Shown in pieces: positions 28,302 to 37,004 of a DNA stretch of 64,000 nucleotides. The DNA is from Zobellia laminariae (lineage in GTDB: Bacteria > Bacteroidota > Bacteroidia > Flavobacteriales > Flavobacteriaceae): positions 1 to 64,000 of the forward strand of contig NZ_RCNS01000003.1 of the NCBI RefSeq assembly GCF_009725995.1. The letters run 5' to 3'. The notes under the pieces were generated by a model. That model was not told where the DNA came from. It saw only the letters and a list, made by a program, of their open reading frames with translations, and searched no databases. How positions within the stretch are numbered: position 1 is the first letter of the stretch; every line of letters begins with the position of its first letter. Position numbers and translations under genes: made by a program.

Positions 28302-28883
28302 ATGATAAACGACTTATTAATAAGGAACATAGATGAAGATGGCCAATTTTCTAAAACACAACAAGAAGAGTTTTGTGCATACTTTCAATCAAAAACTATA
28401 ACAAAAAAAACATTCCTATTAGAACAGGGTGAGGTCTGTAAATGGGAAGGTTTTGTTTTAGATGGGTGTTTTAGAATTTTTACAATAGATAAAAACGGAA
28501 ACGAAAACACCTTATACTTTGCTGCTAAAAATTGGTGGCTTATGGATATTGATAGTTTTATGAACCATAAACCATCAGACTTAAATATACAGGCTCTAGA
28601 AGATAGCAAAGTACTTCTTATCTCTCAAAAAGATAAATTAACCCTATATAACTCCATCCCTGTAGCAGAAAAACTCTTTCGGGTAATGTTTCAAAAATCT
28701 ATAGTTGCATGGCAGCGTAGGCTTGTAAGAAACCATAGCTTAACGGCAAAAGAGCGATATGCCCATTTTATAGGGAGTTACCCTGAGATTGCCTCTAAGC
28801 TTACAGATAGGCAAACCTCAAGCTATTTAGGTATTACTCATGAGTTTTTGAGTAAGATTAAAAAGCAGTTACAAATTCAATAA
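28302..28883 (+). CDS. Crp/Fnr family transcriptional regulator
   Basis: A 193-residue protein with an N-terminal cyclic-nucleotide-binding-type barrel (about 25-115; KKTFLLEQGEVCKWEGFVLDG then CFRIFTIDKNGNENTLYF) and a short C-terminal helix-turn-helix (LTDRQTSSYLGITHEFLSKIKK). Without the Arg that contacts cAMP phosphate in true Crp, it may sense something else or act without ligand, as is common in Bacteroidota. A 20-bp palindrome lies directly downstream, before the next gene. The start at 28302 opens the family's usual N-terminus. Its upstream region is attC-like DNA, hinting at acquisition by transfer. Confidence 0.88.
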   Translation: MINDLLIRNIDEDGQFSKTQQEEFCAYFQSKTITKKTFLLEQGEVCKWEGFVLDGCFRIFTIDKNGNENTLYFAAKNWWLMDIDSFMNHKPSDLNIQALEDSKVLLISQKDKLTLYNSIPVAEKLFRVMFQKSIVAWQRRLVRNHSLTAKERYAHFIGSYPEIASKLTDRQTSSYLGITHEFLSKIKKQLQIQ

Positions 28884-28893
28884 AACTTTCATT

Positions 28894-28913
28894 TAGTTGA
28901 ACTTGTTCAACTA
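28894..28913. promoter_or_regulatory. Palindromic operator between the Crp-like regulator and the HbpS-like gene
   Basis: TAGTTGAAC and GTTCAACTA form perfect 9-bp arms around TT. The spacing and two-fold symmetry suit a Crp/Fnr dimer, and the site is 53 bp before the start of the HbpS-like gene and 11 bp after the regulator stop. Control of 28966-31015 by the regulator at 28302 is inferred. Confidence 0.6.
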
Positions 28914-28965
28914 TTTTCTCGCCCTAGTTTATAATTTTTGCACAATAAAATTATAAAAGAGAATT

Positions 28966-29457
28966 ATGACTTTACTTACCCAAGTAAAATTTTGCGTTAT
29001 TGCACTTACTTTAACGGTACTGCTATCTAACAAGGCAAATGCACAAAGCACTACTGACATAACACATGATGAAGCTTTTAAAGCCTTATTGGCAGCAAAG
29101 AAAAAAGCTGAGGATTCAAACGTATTAGTGAACATTGCCGTAGTAGATGCTGGCGCCAACCTAAAGGCATTTATACGAATGGATGAATCTTTTTTAGGCA
29201 GTATTGATGTAGCCATTAAAAAGGCCAAAACAGCGAGGTACTTTAATATTGATACCGGAGAGCTTGGAGAACTAACACAACCAGGAGGCATTATTTATAA
29301 CATTGAACATTCTAATGGAGGTTTAGTAACTTTCCCTGGTGGTATTCCTATCAAGAATAAAGAGGGAAAAATCATAGGAGCAATTGGTGTTAGCGGCGGA
29401 ACTATTGAAGAAGACCGGACTATTGCCTCCGTAGGAGCAGCATCAATTATAAATTAA
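28966..29457 (+). CDS. Secreted GlcG/HbpS-like (DUF336) protein
   Basis: A 163-residue protein with signal peptide (cleaved near NKANAQ). The GlcG/HbpS fold is shown by ALLAAKKKAEDSNVLVNIAVVDAGANLKAFIRMD, the AIKKAKTAR helix, PGGIPI and IGAIGVSGGT. Family members bind heme or act as small corrinoid/organic-acid accessory proteins; I cannot tell which. It probably shares a transcript with the propeller-Dabb gene that begins 28 bp later, under the palindrome upstream. Confidence 0.88.
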   Translation: MTLLTQVKFCVIALTLTVLLSNKANAQSTTDITHDEAFKALLAAKKKAEDSNVLVNIAVVDAGANLKAFIRMDESFLGSIDVAIKKAKTARYFNIDTGELGELTQPGGIIYNIEHSNGGLVTFPGGIPIKNKEGKIIGAIGVSGGTIEEDRTIASVGAASIIN

Positions 29458-29485
29458 TTTATTGAATTCAAAGAAGATTAAAATT

Positions 29486-31015
29486 ATGAACAGTATAAAA
29501 GGTTTCCTTCTAATTAGCATATTATTTTTATCCACAATATGTCTCGCCCAGGTTTCGGATGAACTTATGCTTTACCGAAAAGACTTCAAAAACATATCTG
29601 GAAAAAACACAGTTTCTGTTACCAGTTATGAAAAAAATGGGTCTCATTTTGTTTTTGCCGGAGGTGTAGGAAATATAGATGTGTACAGCTTAGATAAAGA
29701 AGGAAAACTTACTCCAATAAGCAACCATGAGCTTTATATAAAGAAAGGTCCTGCTAGAGGAATGGTTGCCGATAATATTAATGGTACAGACTTTCTCTTT
29801 GTAGGTAACAAACATGGTAATGCAATTGAAACCTTTAAAATATTAGCCAATGGATCGTTGGAACGAGTTTCCTTGGTTGAAGATACAGAAGACACACATC
29901 TTGGCACTGCTATTACTTTACAAGTAATTCATATGAAAAAAGCTTCATATTTATTTGTTGGTGGCTTAGAAAACACCCCAGGATTAAGTTCTTTTAAAAT
30001 TGAAGCTGATGGAAAACTCAACCATGTTCAGTCTATGAAAGATGATGACAAAATACATACCGATGGTATTATTGGCATGTTTACCCACATCCTTAAAGGG
30101 AAGACCTTTTTATATACAGGTGGTTTTCAAGATAATGGTGTAAGCAGTTTTAGAGTTTATGAAAATGGAACGTTTAAGAACATTAATAATATAAGCGATA
30201 ATACCACAGATAGATACTTAACCGGAGCGTATCCTGTAACCGGAGTTACTCTAGGAGACCATAGATATGTTATTGTTGGTCACAGACATCATAAGTATTA
30301 TGACCCCACAACAAATTTTATAAAAAGGAAGGATTTTGTTTATCATGGCGATGGGGTAAGTGTTTTTAAAGTCAATAAAAAAGGAGCTTTAGTTCCACAC
30401 TTTGTTTTAAAAGATGATGAAAATACCAAACTAGCGGGACAAACCAGAATTGAAGTCGTTTCTACAAATAACAACGAAGCTATTTTAGCTGTGGGCACAA
30501 GAGATGACGCCAGTATTCAACTATGTAAATTAAATGAAAAGGGAATTCTAAGCCCGATAAATTATTTAGAAACAGGTTTTTCTATTTATTACGGCCTAAA
30601 ATCTCATAGAATAGGAGAAGATAATTTTCTTATTGCAGGCAGTAATAGGTTCGATTTAAATAAAGTTGCAACCTATAAAATCTCTCCTAAAGTAGATAGA
30701 AGTGGAAAGGTTTTAAGGCACATTGTAAACCTTAAATATAAAGCCGACGCCACGGAGCAACAAGTTCATGAGGCAGAAGAGGCTTTTGTAAACCTTAAGA
30801 ATGAAATTCCGGAAATCACGAATATTGAATGGGGAATAAACGATAGCGAAGAAGGTGCAAGCAAAGGTTTTACGCACACGTTCACTATAACGTTCAATGA
30901 TGAAAATAGTAGAGAAATTTACCTATTTCATAAGGCTCATTTGGATTTGGTAAATAAAGTAGGCCCAATAATAGAAGATGTTTTTGTGATGGATTATTGG
31001 ACAACAGCCAACTAA
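29486..31015 (+). CDS. Secreted beta-propeller protein with C-terminal Dabb domain
   Basis: From Met at 29486 the product has about 509 residues with signal peptide (ending TICLAQ). Residues of about 30-400 hold seven-bladed-propeller repeats of the lactonase (6-phosphogluconolactonase-like) type, with recurrent FKILANGSLERV, FRVYENGTFKNI and FKVNKKGALVPH units. The last 100 residues (RHIVNLKYKADATEQQVHEA to the end, EDVFVMDYW) are a Dabb (stress-responsive A/B barrel) domain. A TTG at 29462 would give eight extra residues; the ATG gives the better signal peptide. The fusion is unusual; its function may be linked to the HbpS-like neighbour. Confidence 0.82.
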   Translation: MNSIKGFLLISILFLSTICLAQVSDELMLYRKDFKNISGKNTVSVTSYEKNGSHFVFAGGVGNIDVYSLDKEGKLTPISNHELYIKKGPARGMVADNINGTDFLFVGNKHGNAIETFKILANGSLERVSLVEDTEDTHLGTAITLQVIHMKKASYLFVGGLENTPGLSSFKIEADGKLNHVQSMKDDDKIHTDGIIGMFTHILKGKTFLYTGGFQDNGVSSFRVYENGTFKNINNISDNTTDRYLTGAYPVTGVTLGDHRYVIVGHRHHKYYDPTTNFIKRKDFVYHGDGVSVFKVNKKGALVPHFVLKDDENTKLAGQTRIEVVSTNNNEAILAVGTRDDASIQLCKLNEKGILSPINYLETGFSIYYGLKSHRIGEDNFLIAGSNRFDLNKVATYKISPKVDRSGKVLRHIVNLKYKADATEQQVHEAEEAFVNLKNEIPEITNIEWGINDSEEGASKGFTHTFTITFNDENSREIYLFHKAHLDLVNKVGPIIEDVFVMDYWTTAN

Positions 31016-31057
31016 TTTTAAAGAAAAACAAACAATCTAAAACTATTATCCACATCA

Positions 31058-31137
31058 ACTTATAAAGAAAATGGGCGCAGGGCTTAATCAAAAGGTTTGC
31101 GTATTTTTATTCAATCTCAAAATTGAAACAAAAAAAC
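31058..31137 (+). repeat. Second half attC-like remnant outside the array
   Basis: TATAAAGAAAATGGGCGCAG, GGCTTAATCAAA (as in 1105-1116) and AGGTTTGCGTATTTTTAT (31093-31110, identical over 18 bases to 1820-1837) reproduce the left arm of the array's attC-like sites. As at 28199, the right arm is missing and a plus-strand gene starts at its expected place. Confidence 0.6.
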
Positions 31138-31144
31138 CGGTCCT

Positions 31145-32404
31145 GTGTTCGTTCAAAAACATAATATCTCTACCCCCACTACTCCTCATTTACAAGGCTA
31201 TAGCATTGATTTAAATACAACTATCTTTTCTATAAGAAAGACTATTTACTTTATTTTAATAACCTTATTGGCAACATCTTGTAACTCTCCAGCTTATATA
31301 TCTGGGAAGTTAGAAGGGGCAAAAAAGGAGGGCGTAAAGATGTATTTGCTCCAACCTGAAAATCTAAGGGATGTAGCGGCATCCTTTTTTGGGAAAGTCA
31401 TAGATTCTACCGTAGTGAATCCTGATGGTACATTTGAGTTTCAAAATGTCCCAAATACTAAAGAAGCTGTATTATTAGAAATAGCCATCGCGCTACCCAG
31501 AAAGAACCCTAATTACTTACAAACGGACAATCAAACTAAGGCCAACTTCATGCCAATTGTCTGGCAATCCGGCAAGCCCCTGAAAATTAGTTCCAAAGTA
31601 GATACGTTTCAAAAAAGCTTCTCCATGGAACATCCTTCAGAAGTCAATAAAGCGCTGTTATCTCTAAAGGATATCAACCAGAAAGCATACCAATCTTATC
31701 TTGCTGAAAAGCACTGGGAATCAGAAGATGATAGTCAATTAATGGAAAAAGAACATGCTATCTTACAATACCAGACGGAGCTAACAAATTTTGCGGATAG
31801 TACACCGTATCTTATGCCAGCATTAGTGGCAACACGGTGGGTAAGTACCGCAAATGATTATGAACGGGTGCCAGAATTTTTGGTTCGCCAATGTGATACA
31901 TGGAAGAAAAAACAACCCAATCACCCTTGGGTAAAACAACTTTGCAAACTAAGTGAGCCTTCTAACTTGCCAGTTTTAGTAGGCGATGTGTTCCTCGATT
32001 CTAAGTTGCCTATGATTACAAAGGACACATTATCTCTTAAAGCGCAATTAGGAGACAAACTTACTATTATAGACTTATGGGCATCTTGGTGCGCTCCTTG
32101 CCGAGTAGAAAACCGAGAAATTCTTGTACCAATTTGGGAAACTTATCATGAGAAAGGTTTACAAATTGTTGCTTATGGTCTAGAAAGTAATGAGCCTGCT
32201 TGGAAAGCGGCCGCAGAACGAGATGGCGCAGATCGCTGGCCGCAAGCTTCTCATTTGCAAGGAGATGATACTCCTTTCTTAAAAAGGATTCGTGTAAAGA
32301 CCATTCCCGCCAATTTTATATTGGATGATAATGGCGTGGTTTTGGCTAAAAACGTTCACGGAGAAGCTTTAGTTAATTGGGTAAAAAATTATATGGAAAA
32401 TTAA
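31145..32404 (+). CDS. TlpA/ResA-like thioredoxin-fold lipoprotein
   Basis: About 419 residues. A hydrophobic segment ending in LLATSC gives a lipobox at about residue 46, followed by a DUF4369-like beta domain (ISGKLEGAKKEGVKMYLL), a helical middle and a thioredoxin domain with WCAPC (about 315-319) and a cis-Pro loop KTIPANF. It should reduce or exchange disulfides in the envelope. The start is doubtful: the only in-frame candidate is GTG at 31145, which leaves about 25 residues before the signal segment. Part of the natural start may have been lost at the attC-like junction just upstream. Confidence 0.85.
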   Translation: MFVQKHNISTPTTPHLQGYSIDLNTTIFSIRKTIYFILITLLATSCNSPAYISGKLEGAKKEGVKMYLLQPENLRDVAASFFGKVIDSTVVNPDGTFEFQNVPNTKEAVLLEIAIALPRKNPNYLQTDNQTKANFMPIVWQSGKPLKISSKVDTFQKSFSMEHPSEVNKALLSLKDINQKAYQSYLAEKHWESEDDSQLMEKEHAILQYQTELTNFADSTPYLMPALVATRWVSTANDYERVPEFLVRQCDTWKKKQPNHPWVKQLCKLSEPSNLPVLVGDVFLDSKLPMITKDTLSLKAQLGDKLTIIDLWASWCAPCRVENREILVPIWETYHEKGLQIVAYGLESNEPAWKAAAERDGADRWPQASHLQGDDTPFLKRIRVKTIPANFILDDNGVVLAKNVHGEALVNWVKNYMEN

Positions 32405-32467
32405 TACTATTGCTAGTATTATAATTTCTCATATTTCACTCCAAAAAAAGGTAATTATACGTATTTA

Positions 32468-33472
32468 TTACCTAACCAAGCGTCCTGTGATATTACCGTC
32501 TAGTATACTGTTTACTTCTTTTACCGTAGCTAAATTAACATCGCCCTCATAAGTGTGTTTTAGAGCGCATGCAGCACTTCCAAACTCCATAGCCTTGTAG
32601 TCATCAAAATGCTGTAGACCATAAATTAGACCTGCGGCAAAAGCATCTCCCGTTCCAATTCTATCCACAACGTGAGTAATATCAAGATCTTCTGTCTCTC
32701 TAAAATCAACGCCGTTCCACATTCTAGCTCTTATTTTGTGCCAAGAAGAGTTTAATGAAGTTCTAATTTTTTCGAACACTTTTTCTATGGTAGGGAAAGC
32801 TGCCATTAATTGTTTACTGGCTGCAATAAAATCGTCATTACTATAACCAAAACTGGTACCTAGCACCTCATTTATTTCATTAACACCTCCTATAAAAATA
32901 GTGGAATAATGTAGTAATTCTGATAATGCTTCTTTAGGGTCTTGTCCGTATTTCCAAAGATCACTACGGTAGGTTGGGTCTGCGGAAACGGCCATTCCTT
33001 TTTCCCTTGCTAATTTTAATCCTTCTTTAAGGGTATCAAAAGCTCCTTGCGATAAGGCCGGTGTAATTCCGGTCCAATGCATCCACTCCCCTTTTTCAAG
33101 TGCTTTTTCCCAGTTTACTTTTTCTGGTCCTATTTCGGAAAACGCTGAGTGAGACCTGTTGTAAGAAATCATACTAGGTCTAATTACGGCCCCAACTTCT
33201 AAGAAATAAACGCCTAAAGGTCGTTTTGAGGTTACTATTGAAGAGGTATCCATACCAAATTGACGAATGTAGGCTATTGCCGTATCTCCAATAAAGTCTT
33301 CAGAAACAGCACTTATATGCTTTACATCTCCACCAAAATTAGATATTGAAATACCTACATTTAACTCTGTACCTCCAAAATAGAATTCAACGATGTTAGA
33401 TTGAATAAATTTTTTGTTTCCTCTTGGCGAAATACGCATTAAAACTTCACCAAATGTTATTATCTGACCCAT
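32468..33472 (-). CDS. kdgK: PfkB family sugar kinase, probably 2-dehydro-3-deoxygluconokinase
   Basis: A 334-residue kinase of the ribokinase fold. The N-terminal ITFGEVLMRISPRG and FGGTELNVGISISNFGG bind the sugar, and VVDRIGTGDAFAAGLIYGL is the second PfkB signature with the catalytic Asp. The N-terminal GEVLMR pattern is typical of KdgK, which phosphorylates KDG from uronate or alginate breakdown. No aldolase gene is adjacent, so the substrate rests on the motif alone. Confidence 0.85.
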   Translation of the reverse strand: MGQIITFGEVLMRISPRGNKKFIQSNIVEFYFGGTELNVGISISNFGGDVKHISAVSEDFIGDTAIAYIRQFGMDTSSIVTSKRPLGVYFLEVGAVIRPSMISYNRSHSAFSEIGPEKVNWEKALEKGEWMHWTGITPALSQGAFDTLKEGLKLAREKGMAVSADPTYRSDLWKYGQDPKEALSELLHYSTIFIGGVNEINEVLGTSFGYSNDDFIAASKQLMAAFPTIEKVFEKIRTSLNSSWHKIRARMWNGVDFRETEDLDITHVVDRIGTGDAFAAGLIYGLQHFDDYKAMEFGSAACALKHTYEGDVNLATVKEVNSILDGNITGRLVR

Positions 33473-33827
33473 ACCATAATTTTGAGACTAAATTACCTAT
33501 TGTTAAAGAAACAAGAAATTCTAATTTGTGAAAGATTTGAAAGATTCTTTGTAAAAGAAATGATTCATCTGATTATATTCCAGAATTTCTAGAAAGATAA
33601 CCTGAATTTATTCTTGAATTTTCAATATTAAATATAGGGCATACTAAAATAAAAATCTTGAAGAACCGTAATCTGTAATGTTAGTAATACTCTTTTTTAA
33701 AACGTTAAAAACAAACCAATTATACAAGAATAGAACTAGAGCAGACGGAGGTAAGACAGCTTACTGTTGACCTGAAATTTTCTAGCTAATAATAGGTTTT
33801 AATTTAAACGAGAAGTAGTTCCTATAA
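33473..33827. other. Intergenic region between kdgK and the TerB-like pair
   Basis: AT-rich DNA without a supported gene, RNA gene or repeat. It should hold the kdgK promoter on the minus strand; no good box is visible. Confidence 0.4.
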
Positions 33828-34181
33828 CTACTCCGTCTCCCCACCTATACCAATATTCTTAAAAGTCTGGATAATTAAGTGCATTTCTTTCTCATGCAAA
33901 TGATTGTCAGAAACAGCCATATCTTCAAGAATCTTTGCTAATACTTTCTTTTTAGGAAAAGTCATGTTATGAAGGGAAACTAAAGCTTCCTCTATTGTTG
34001 TGCTTTGAGCTTCGCTCACTAAATTTGAGCTCATACCTATATCTTCCTGAAGTTTTTTCATTGCTTCAAGCTCATTAGGATGTACGGTGCCATCAGCCAA
34101 GACAACCTGATTGGTCATGACGTAAATAGCCTTTTTCTCTAACTCTTCAAATTGTACTTTTTCTAAATTTTTAGTTTTCAT
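33828..34181 (-). CDS. TerB-like protein
   Basis: A 117-residue all-helical cytosolic protein. VVLADGTVHPNELEAM and a later MAVSDNHLHEKEMHLI repeat the acidic VxxADGxxHxxE pattern of the TerB (tellurite resistance) fold, which binds divalent metal. It is a paralogue of the upstream gene at 34200 and starts 18 bp after it. TerB proteins take part in envelope stress and phage defence, but no ter operon partner is nearby. Confidence 0.8.
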   Translation of the reverse strand: MKTKNLEKVQFEELEKKAIYVMTNQVVLADGTVHPNELEAMKKLQEDIGMSSNLVSEAQSTTIEEALVSLHNMTFPKKKVLAKILEDMAVSDNHLHEKEMHLIIQTFKNIGIGGETE

Positions 34182-34199
34182 AGTCTTCTTGTATCAATA

Positions 34200-34553
34200 T
34201 CACTTGTTCATAGATTCAAAAATATAGGCCATTAAACTGGACTCCTTAGTGTGTTTAAAACCATCGGAAATTGCGGTCCTCTCTAAAATTGATTCTAGAT
34301 TTTTTTTATTCTCGGGAGTCATTTTCTTCAAAATGGATATAGCTTGTTCGCCATCAATATTGCGAGCTTGCATTATAAAGTTGCTATCAAAATCTATTTC
34401 CTTCATCAGTTGCGTTAGGGCAGTGATTTCTCCATCATGAACATGGCCATCTGCCAATATCACAGAGTTTATAACATGTACGATGGCTAGTTTTTCTGCC
34501 AAGGTAAAAGCTATTTTTTCTTCCGATGTAAATTGTTGCTTCTTAGCCTTCAT
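34200..34553 (-). CDS. TerB-like protein, first of the pair
   Basis: From Met at 34553 the product has about 117 residues. VILADGHVHDGEITALTQLM and AISDGFKHTKESSLMAYIF give the two metal-site-like turns of the TerB fold. The open frame reaches 34598, but MKAKKQQF is the better start and makes the two paralogues equal in length. They form a two-gene operon, which could assemble as a heteromer. Confidence 0.78.
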   Translation of the reverse strand: MKAKKQQFTSEEKIAFTLAEKLAIVHVINSVILADGHVHDGEITALTQLMKEIDFDSNFIMQARNIDGEQAISILKKMTPENKKNLESILERTAISDGFKHTKESSLMAYIFESMNK

Positions 34554-34766
34554 AGTGGGAAGATAGTAAATTCTCTGAGAGTGTATCTGGTTTAACAATC
34601 ACTAATCTTATTAAATCCTATGTTAAAGTTTAAAAGACCTTGTAAAACCAATTACTTGAGTTGATTCTATAAAAACTTTCCTACATTATAATAAGGCTAA
34701 CTTATTTTAACATAAAGAAAAGTAGAATTGCAAGAGATTATTCTAATAATGAATTGAACGTAAAAA

Positions 34767-34796
34767 AAACCCATATCGATTATCTGATATGGGTTT
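34767..34796 (-). terminator. Terminator downstream of the outer-membrane barrel gene
   Basis: AAACCCATATC (34767-34777) and GATATGGGTTT (34786-34796) form an 11-bp stem with T run on the minus strand (A run 34762-34769 on the plus strand). A second perfect stem, GGCTCCGTAG/CTACGGAGCC (34824-34845), lies between it and the gene. Confidence 0.75.
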
Positions 34797-34897
34797 CAAC
34801 TGAACCAACTTAAATTTATTTTAGGCTCCGTAGAACTACGGAGCCCTTAGATAGAAACTAACCCAACTTCCTATGACCGGGTTCTTTTATAACTGTT

Positions 34898-35494
34898 TTA
34901 CATTCCAAACTTGTAACCAAAAGAAACTAACAGAGTAGAATTTCTGAGTGTAGATAAATCGTTAGAATAAATATTTACAAGTCCAAATTCACTAACCAAA
35001 CCAATTTCAATTCTCTCATTAAAAATAACTCCAACACCAAAATTCAAAGCTAAATCAAATGGTTTAAAATAATCATCTACAGGATCCGTCCCAATATTTA
35101 CTTTATTCCCCCCTCTATTGGCTGCCAACATATAACCAATATTAAAACCGGACAGGGCGTATAAATAGCCAGACCCGCCTAATTCAACAATATCATACCG
35201 TGCACTAATAGGAATTTCTAAATAAAAGGTATTAAAAGTATCTCCCGTTGTAGAAGCCCCTTTCTTGGCAAAACCCAAACCGGAACCTACGTATAAATCA
35301 TCTGTAATATCAAATTCTACAGTTCCTCCAAGTTTTACACCCAAAGCTCTTCCAAAAAAATTATTATCAACCTCATCTGGGGAAGTAATGTTTGATAAAC
35401 CAAGTCCTGCCTTTACACCAAAAATCTGTGCGCTAGCTGAAAAACTTAAAGACATAATTAGTAAGACCATAATTAATTTTACCGATTTTTTCAT
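34898..35494 (-). CDS. Outer-membrane beta-barrel protein
   Basis: A 198-residue protein with signal peptide (ending SFSASAQ) and alternating amphipathic strands with aromatic ends (FGVKAGLGLSNI, YVGSGLGFAKKG, LLVSFGYKFGM). The final aromatic/Met end fits an OmpA-like or PorT-like small barrel of Bacteroidota. The role is unknown. The shared 46-bp element with a TACTGG palindrome lies 87 bp upstream, suggesting common control with the protease/two-component locus. Confidence 0.85.
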   Translation of the reverse strand: MKKSVKLIMVLLIMSLSFSASAQIFGVKAGLGLSNITSPDEVDNNFFGRALGVKLGGTVEFDITDDLYVGSGLGFAKKGASTTGDTFNTFYLEIPISARYDIVELGGSGYLYALSGFNIGYMLAANRGGNKVNIGTDPVDDYFKPFDLALNFGVGVIFNERIEIGLVSEFGLVNIYSNDLSTLRNSTLLVSFGYKFGM

Positions 35495-35580
35495 AATATA
35501 AATTTTAAGTTTATGGATGTTCGTGTTCTCGAAACACTCCTGTTATTTTATGGTGCTAAGGTATCTGAAGACCTCCATTT

Positions 35581-35626
35581 TTGAAATACCACGTTATTTG
35601 TATTTTTTTCTACTGGTAATCCAGTA
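35581..35626. promoter_or_regulatory. Shared 46-bp regulatory element, copy 1
   Basis: GAAATACCA, TTTGTAT, then TTTTTCTACTGG-TAAT-CCAGTA (palindrome 35611-35626). It matches 42190-42235 at 38 of 46 positions with no gap. It lies upstream of the minus-strand barrel gene (start 35494). It is probably the binding site of a shared regulator, the LuxR-type response regulator at 44308 being the natural candidate. Confidence 0.65.
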
Positions 35627-35650
35627 GAGCGTAATTTTTAATTATAAATA

Positions 35651-35681
35651 AAGAGTCCTATCTCAATGAAATAGGACTCTT
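35651..35681 (-). terminator. Terminator of the protease operon
   Basis: AAGAGTCCTAT (35651-35661) pairs perfectly with ATAGGACTCTT (35671-35681), 28 bp beyond the stop of the propeller gene. The T run on the minus strand is short. Confidence 0.65.
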
Positions 35682-35708
35682 AGAAACAAACCAAACTTTA
35701 AATTTTAC

Positions 35709-36995
35709 TTACTTTCCCCTGTAGTAAGAGGGGCCGAAAACTCCATTATCGGCAACGACCAAAGGCACGATATGGGAACCAAACCTAAACAAGGGGTTGA
35801 GCCATAGGGTCTCGCCCGTATTGGCATCCATGGCCAATAGCCCCACACTGTTTTGATCATTATTGTTCCGCAAAATATCATGTCCATGGGTGAACAATAT
35901 ACCATTGGCATATACGGGGCTAAAATCTACAGTTACATCTTCGTTTTTCCATAATTGTTCCCCGTTTCGCAGGTCTAGGGCAAAAGGTTTTGCATTAGTA
36001 GCGGCCGGAAAACTTGTGCCTTTATCGTAATTGCTAAAAACCACGTTCCCTACAATCAATGGCGCCCAAAGACTGTTCGCCCCAGTTTCTACCTCCCAAA
36101 GAATACTTTTGGTGTTTTTATCCAAACAATAAAGCACCGAACCGATACTCTGCCCATACGGTATGGCGTTCACGACCAATTTATCGCCTGAAATAAACGG
36201 GGTTCCAACAGCATTGACTTCCAACATCCAAAGGGTGTTCAAGGTATCCAAATCTATAACATATAGATTTTTGGCCGGCAAGTACATGGTGTTTTCTATG
36301 AATACAGGGGCTCCTGATGGTTCATAGGGTAATTCTTGCCTTAGAATAAGACGCCCTGTTTCCTTATCCAAAATATGAAGGTAGGAGGCTACACCGGAAA
36401 AATAGCCCTTGTTCGAAAACACATAGACCTTATCCCCATAAACGACAGGAGCTTTGTTAACGTTTAAAACATTGTCCAATTTCCCATTGGGATCGGTGGT
36501 ATAGTACCATTTTAAAGTTCCGGTAACCTCGTCTACGGCAACTACTACCCCTGATCCCCCAGACGCATAACAGACACCGTCAATGCATATGGGCCGGGTC
36601 GCCCCCATACTGCCAAAATCAAATTCCAGCATGTACCGGTCCCATAAAAATCGCCTATCGGCTACGCTTAGCGCATTTATTGAATTATCATCGGATGTTA
36701 CGTAAATAATACCCTTGTTATAATCCGATGGTCCCATAAAGTCCGTAAGGTCCGGAAAAGCATAAATCACGGTTTCTTCGCCGGTTTGGGCATCAACCGT
36801 ATAAATAGTTTCATCTTTTGCGGCTATAATAAAATTATTGAGTGCTGGATCTCCTGATACGATTTGTCCGCCTTTTTCCGGATGGATCACTTCCCCGTTT
36901 TCATTGAGTTCTACCCCATCATCTTTAGAGCAACTGGCCATAACAATGGTAAAGAGCGATAGAAAAAAGTAATTAATTATTTGTCGTTTTTTCAT
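35709..36995 (-). CDS. PQQ-like beta-propeller lipoprotein
   Basis: A 428-residue lipoprotein (lipid Cys22, IVMASCSKDD). It contains repeats of the PQQ/quinoprotein propeller type: ITxxALxxAxTGExxW-like units such as VVVAVDEVTGTLKWYY, LHILDKETGRLILRQ, LYCLDKNTKSILWEVETG and LLAMDANTGETLWLN. No catalytic PQQ ligands can be named, so it is probably a binding scaffold. It is third in the operon after the M4 protease and FnIII-type lipoprotein (10-bp gap) and may bind one of them. Confidence 0.85.
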   Translation of the reverse strand: MKKRQIINYFFLSLFTIVMASCSKDDGVELNENGEVIHPEKGGQIVSGDPALNNFIIAAKDETIYTVDAQTGEETVIYAFPDLTDFMGPSDYNKGIIYVTSDDNSINALSVADRRFLWDRYMLEFDFGSMGATRPICIDGVCYASGGSGVVVAVDEVTGTLKWYYTTDPNGKLDNVLNVNKAPVVYGDKVYVFSNKGYFSGVASYLHILDKETGRLILRQELPYEPSGAPVFIENTMYLPAKNLYVIDLDTLNTLWMLEVNAVGTPFISGDKLVVNAIPYGQSIGSVLYCLDKNTKSILWEVETGANSLWAPLIVGNVVFSNYDKGTSFPAATNAKPFALDLRNGEQLWKNEDVTVDFSPVYANGILFTHGHDILRNNNDQNSVGLLAMDANTGETLWLNPLFRFGSHIVPLVVADNGVFGPSYYRGK

Positions 36996-37004
36996 TGTAG
37001 TATT

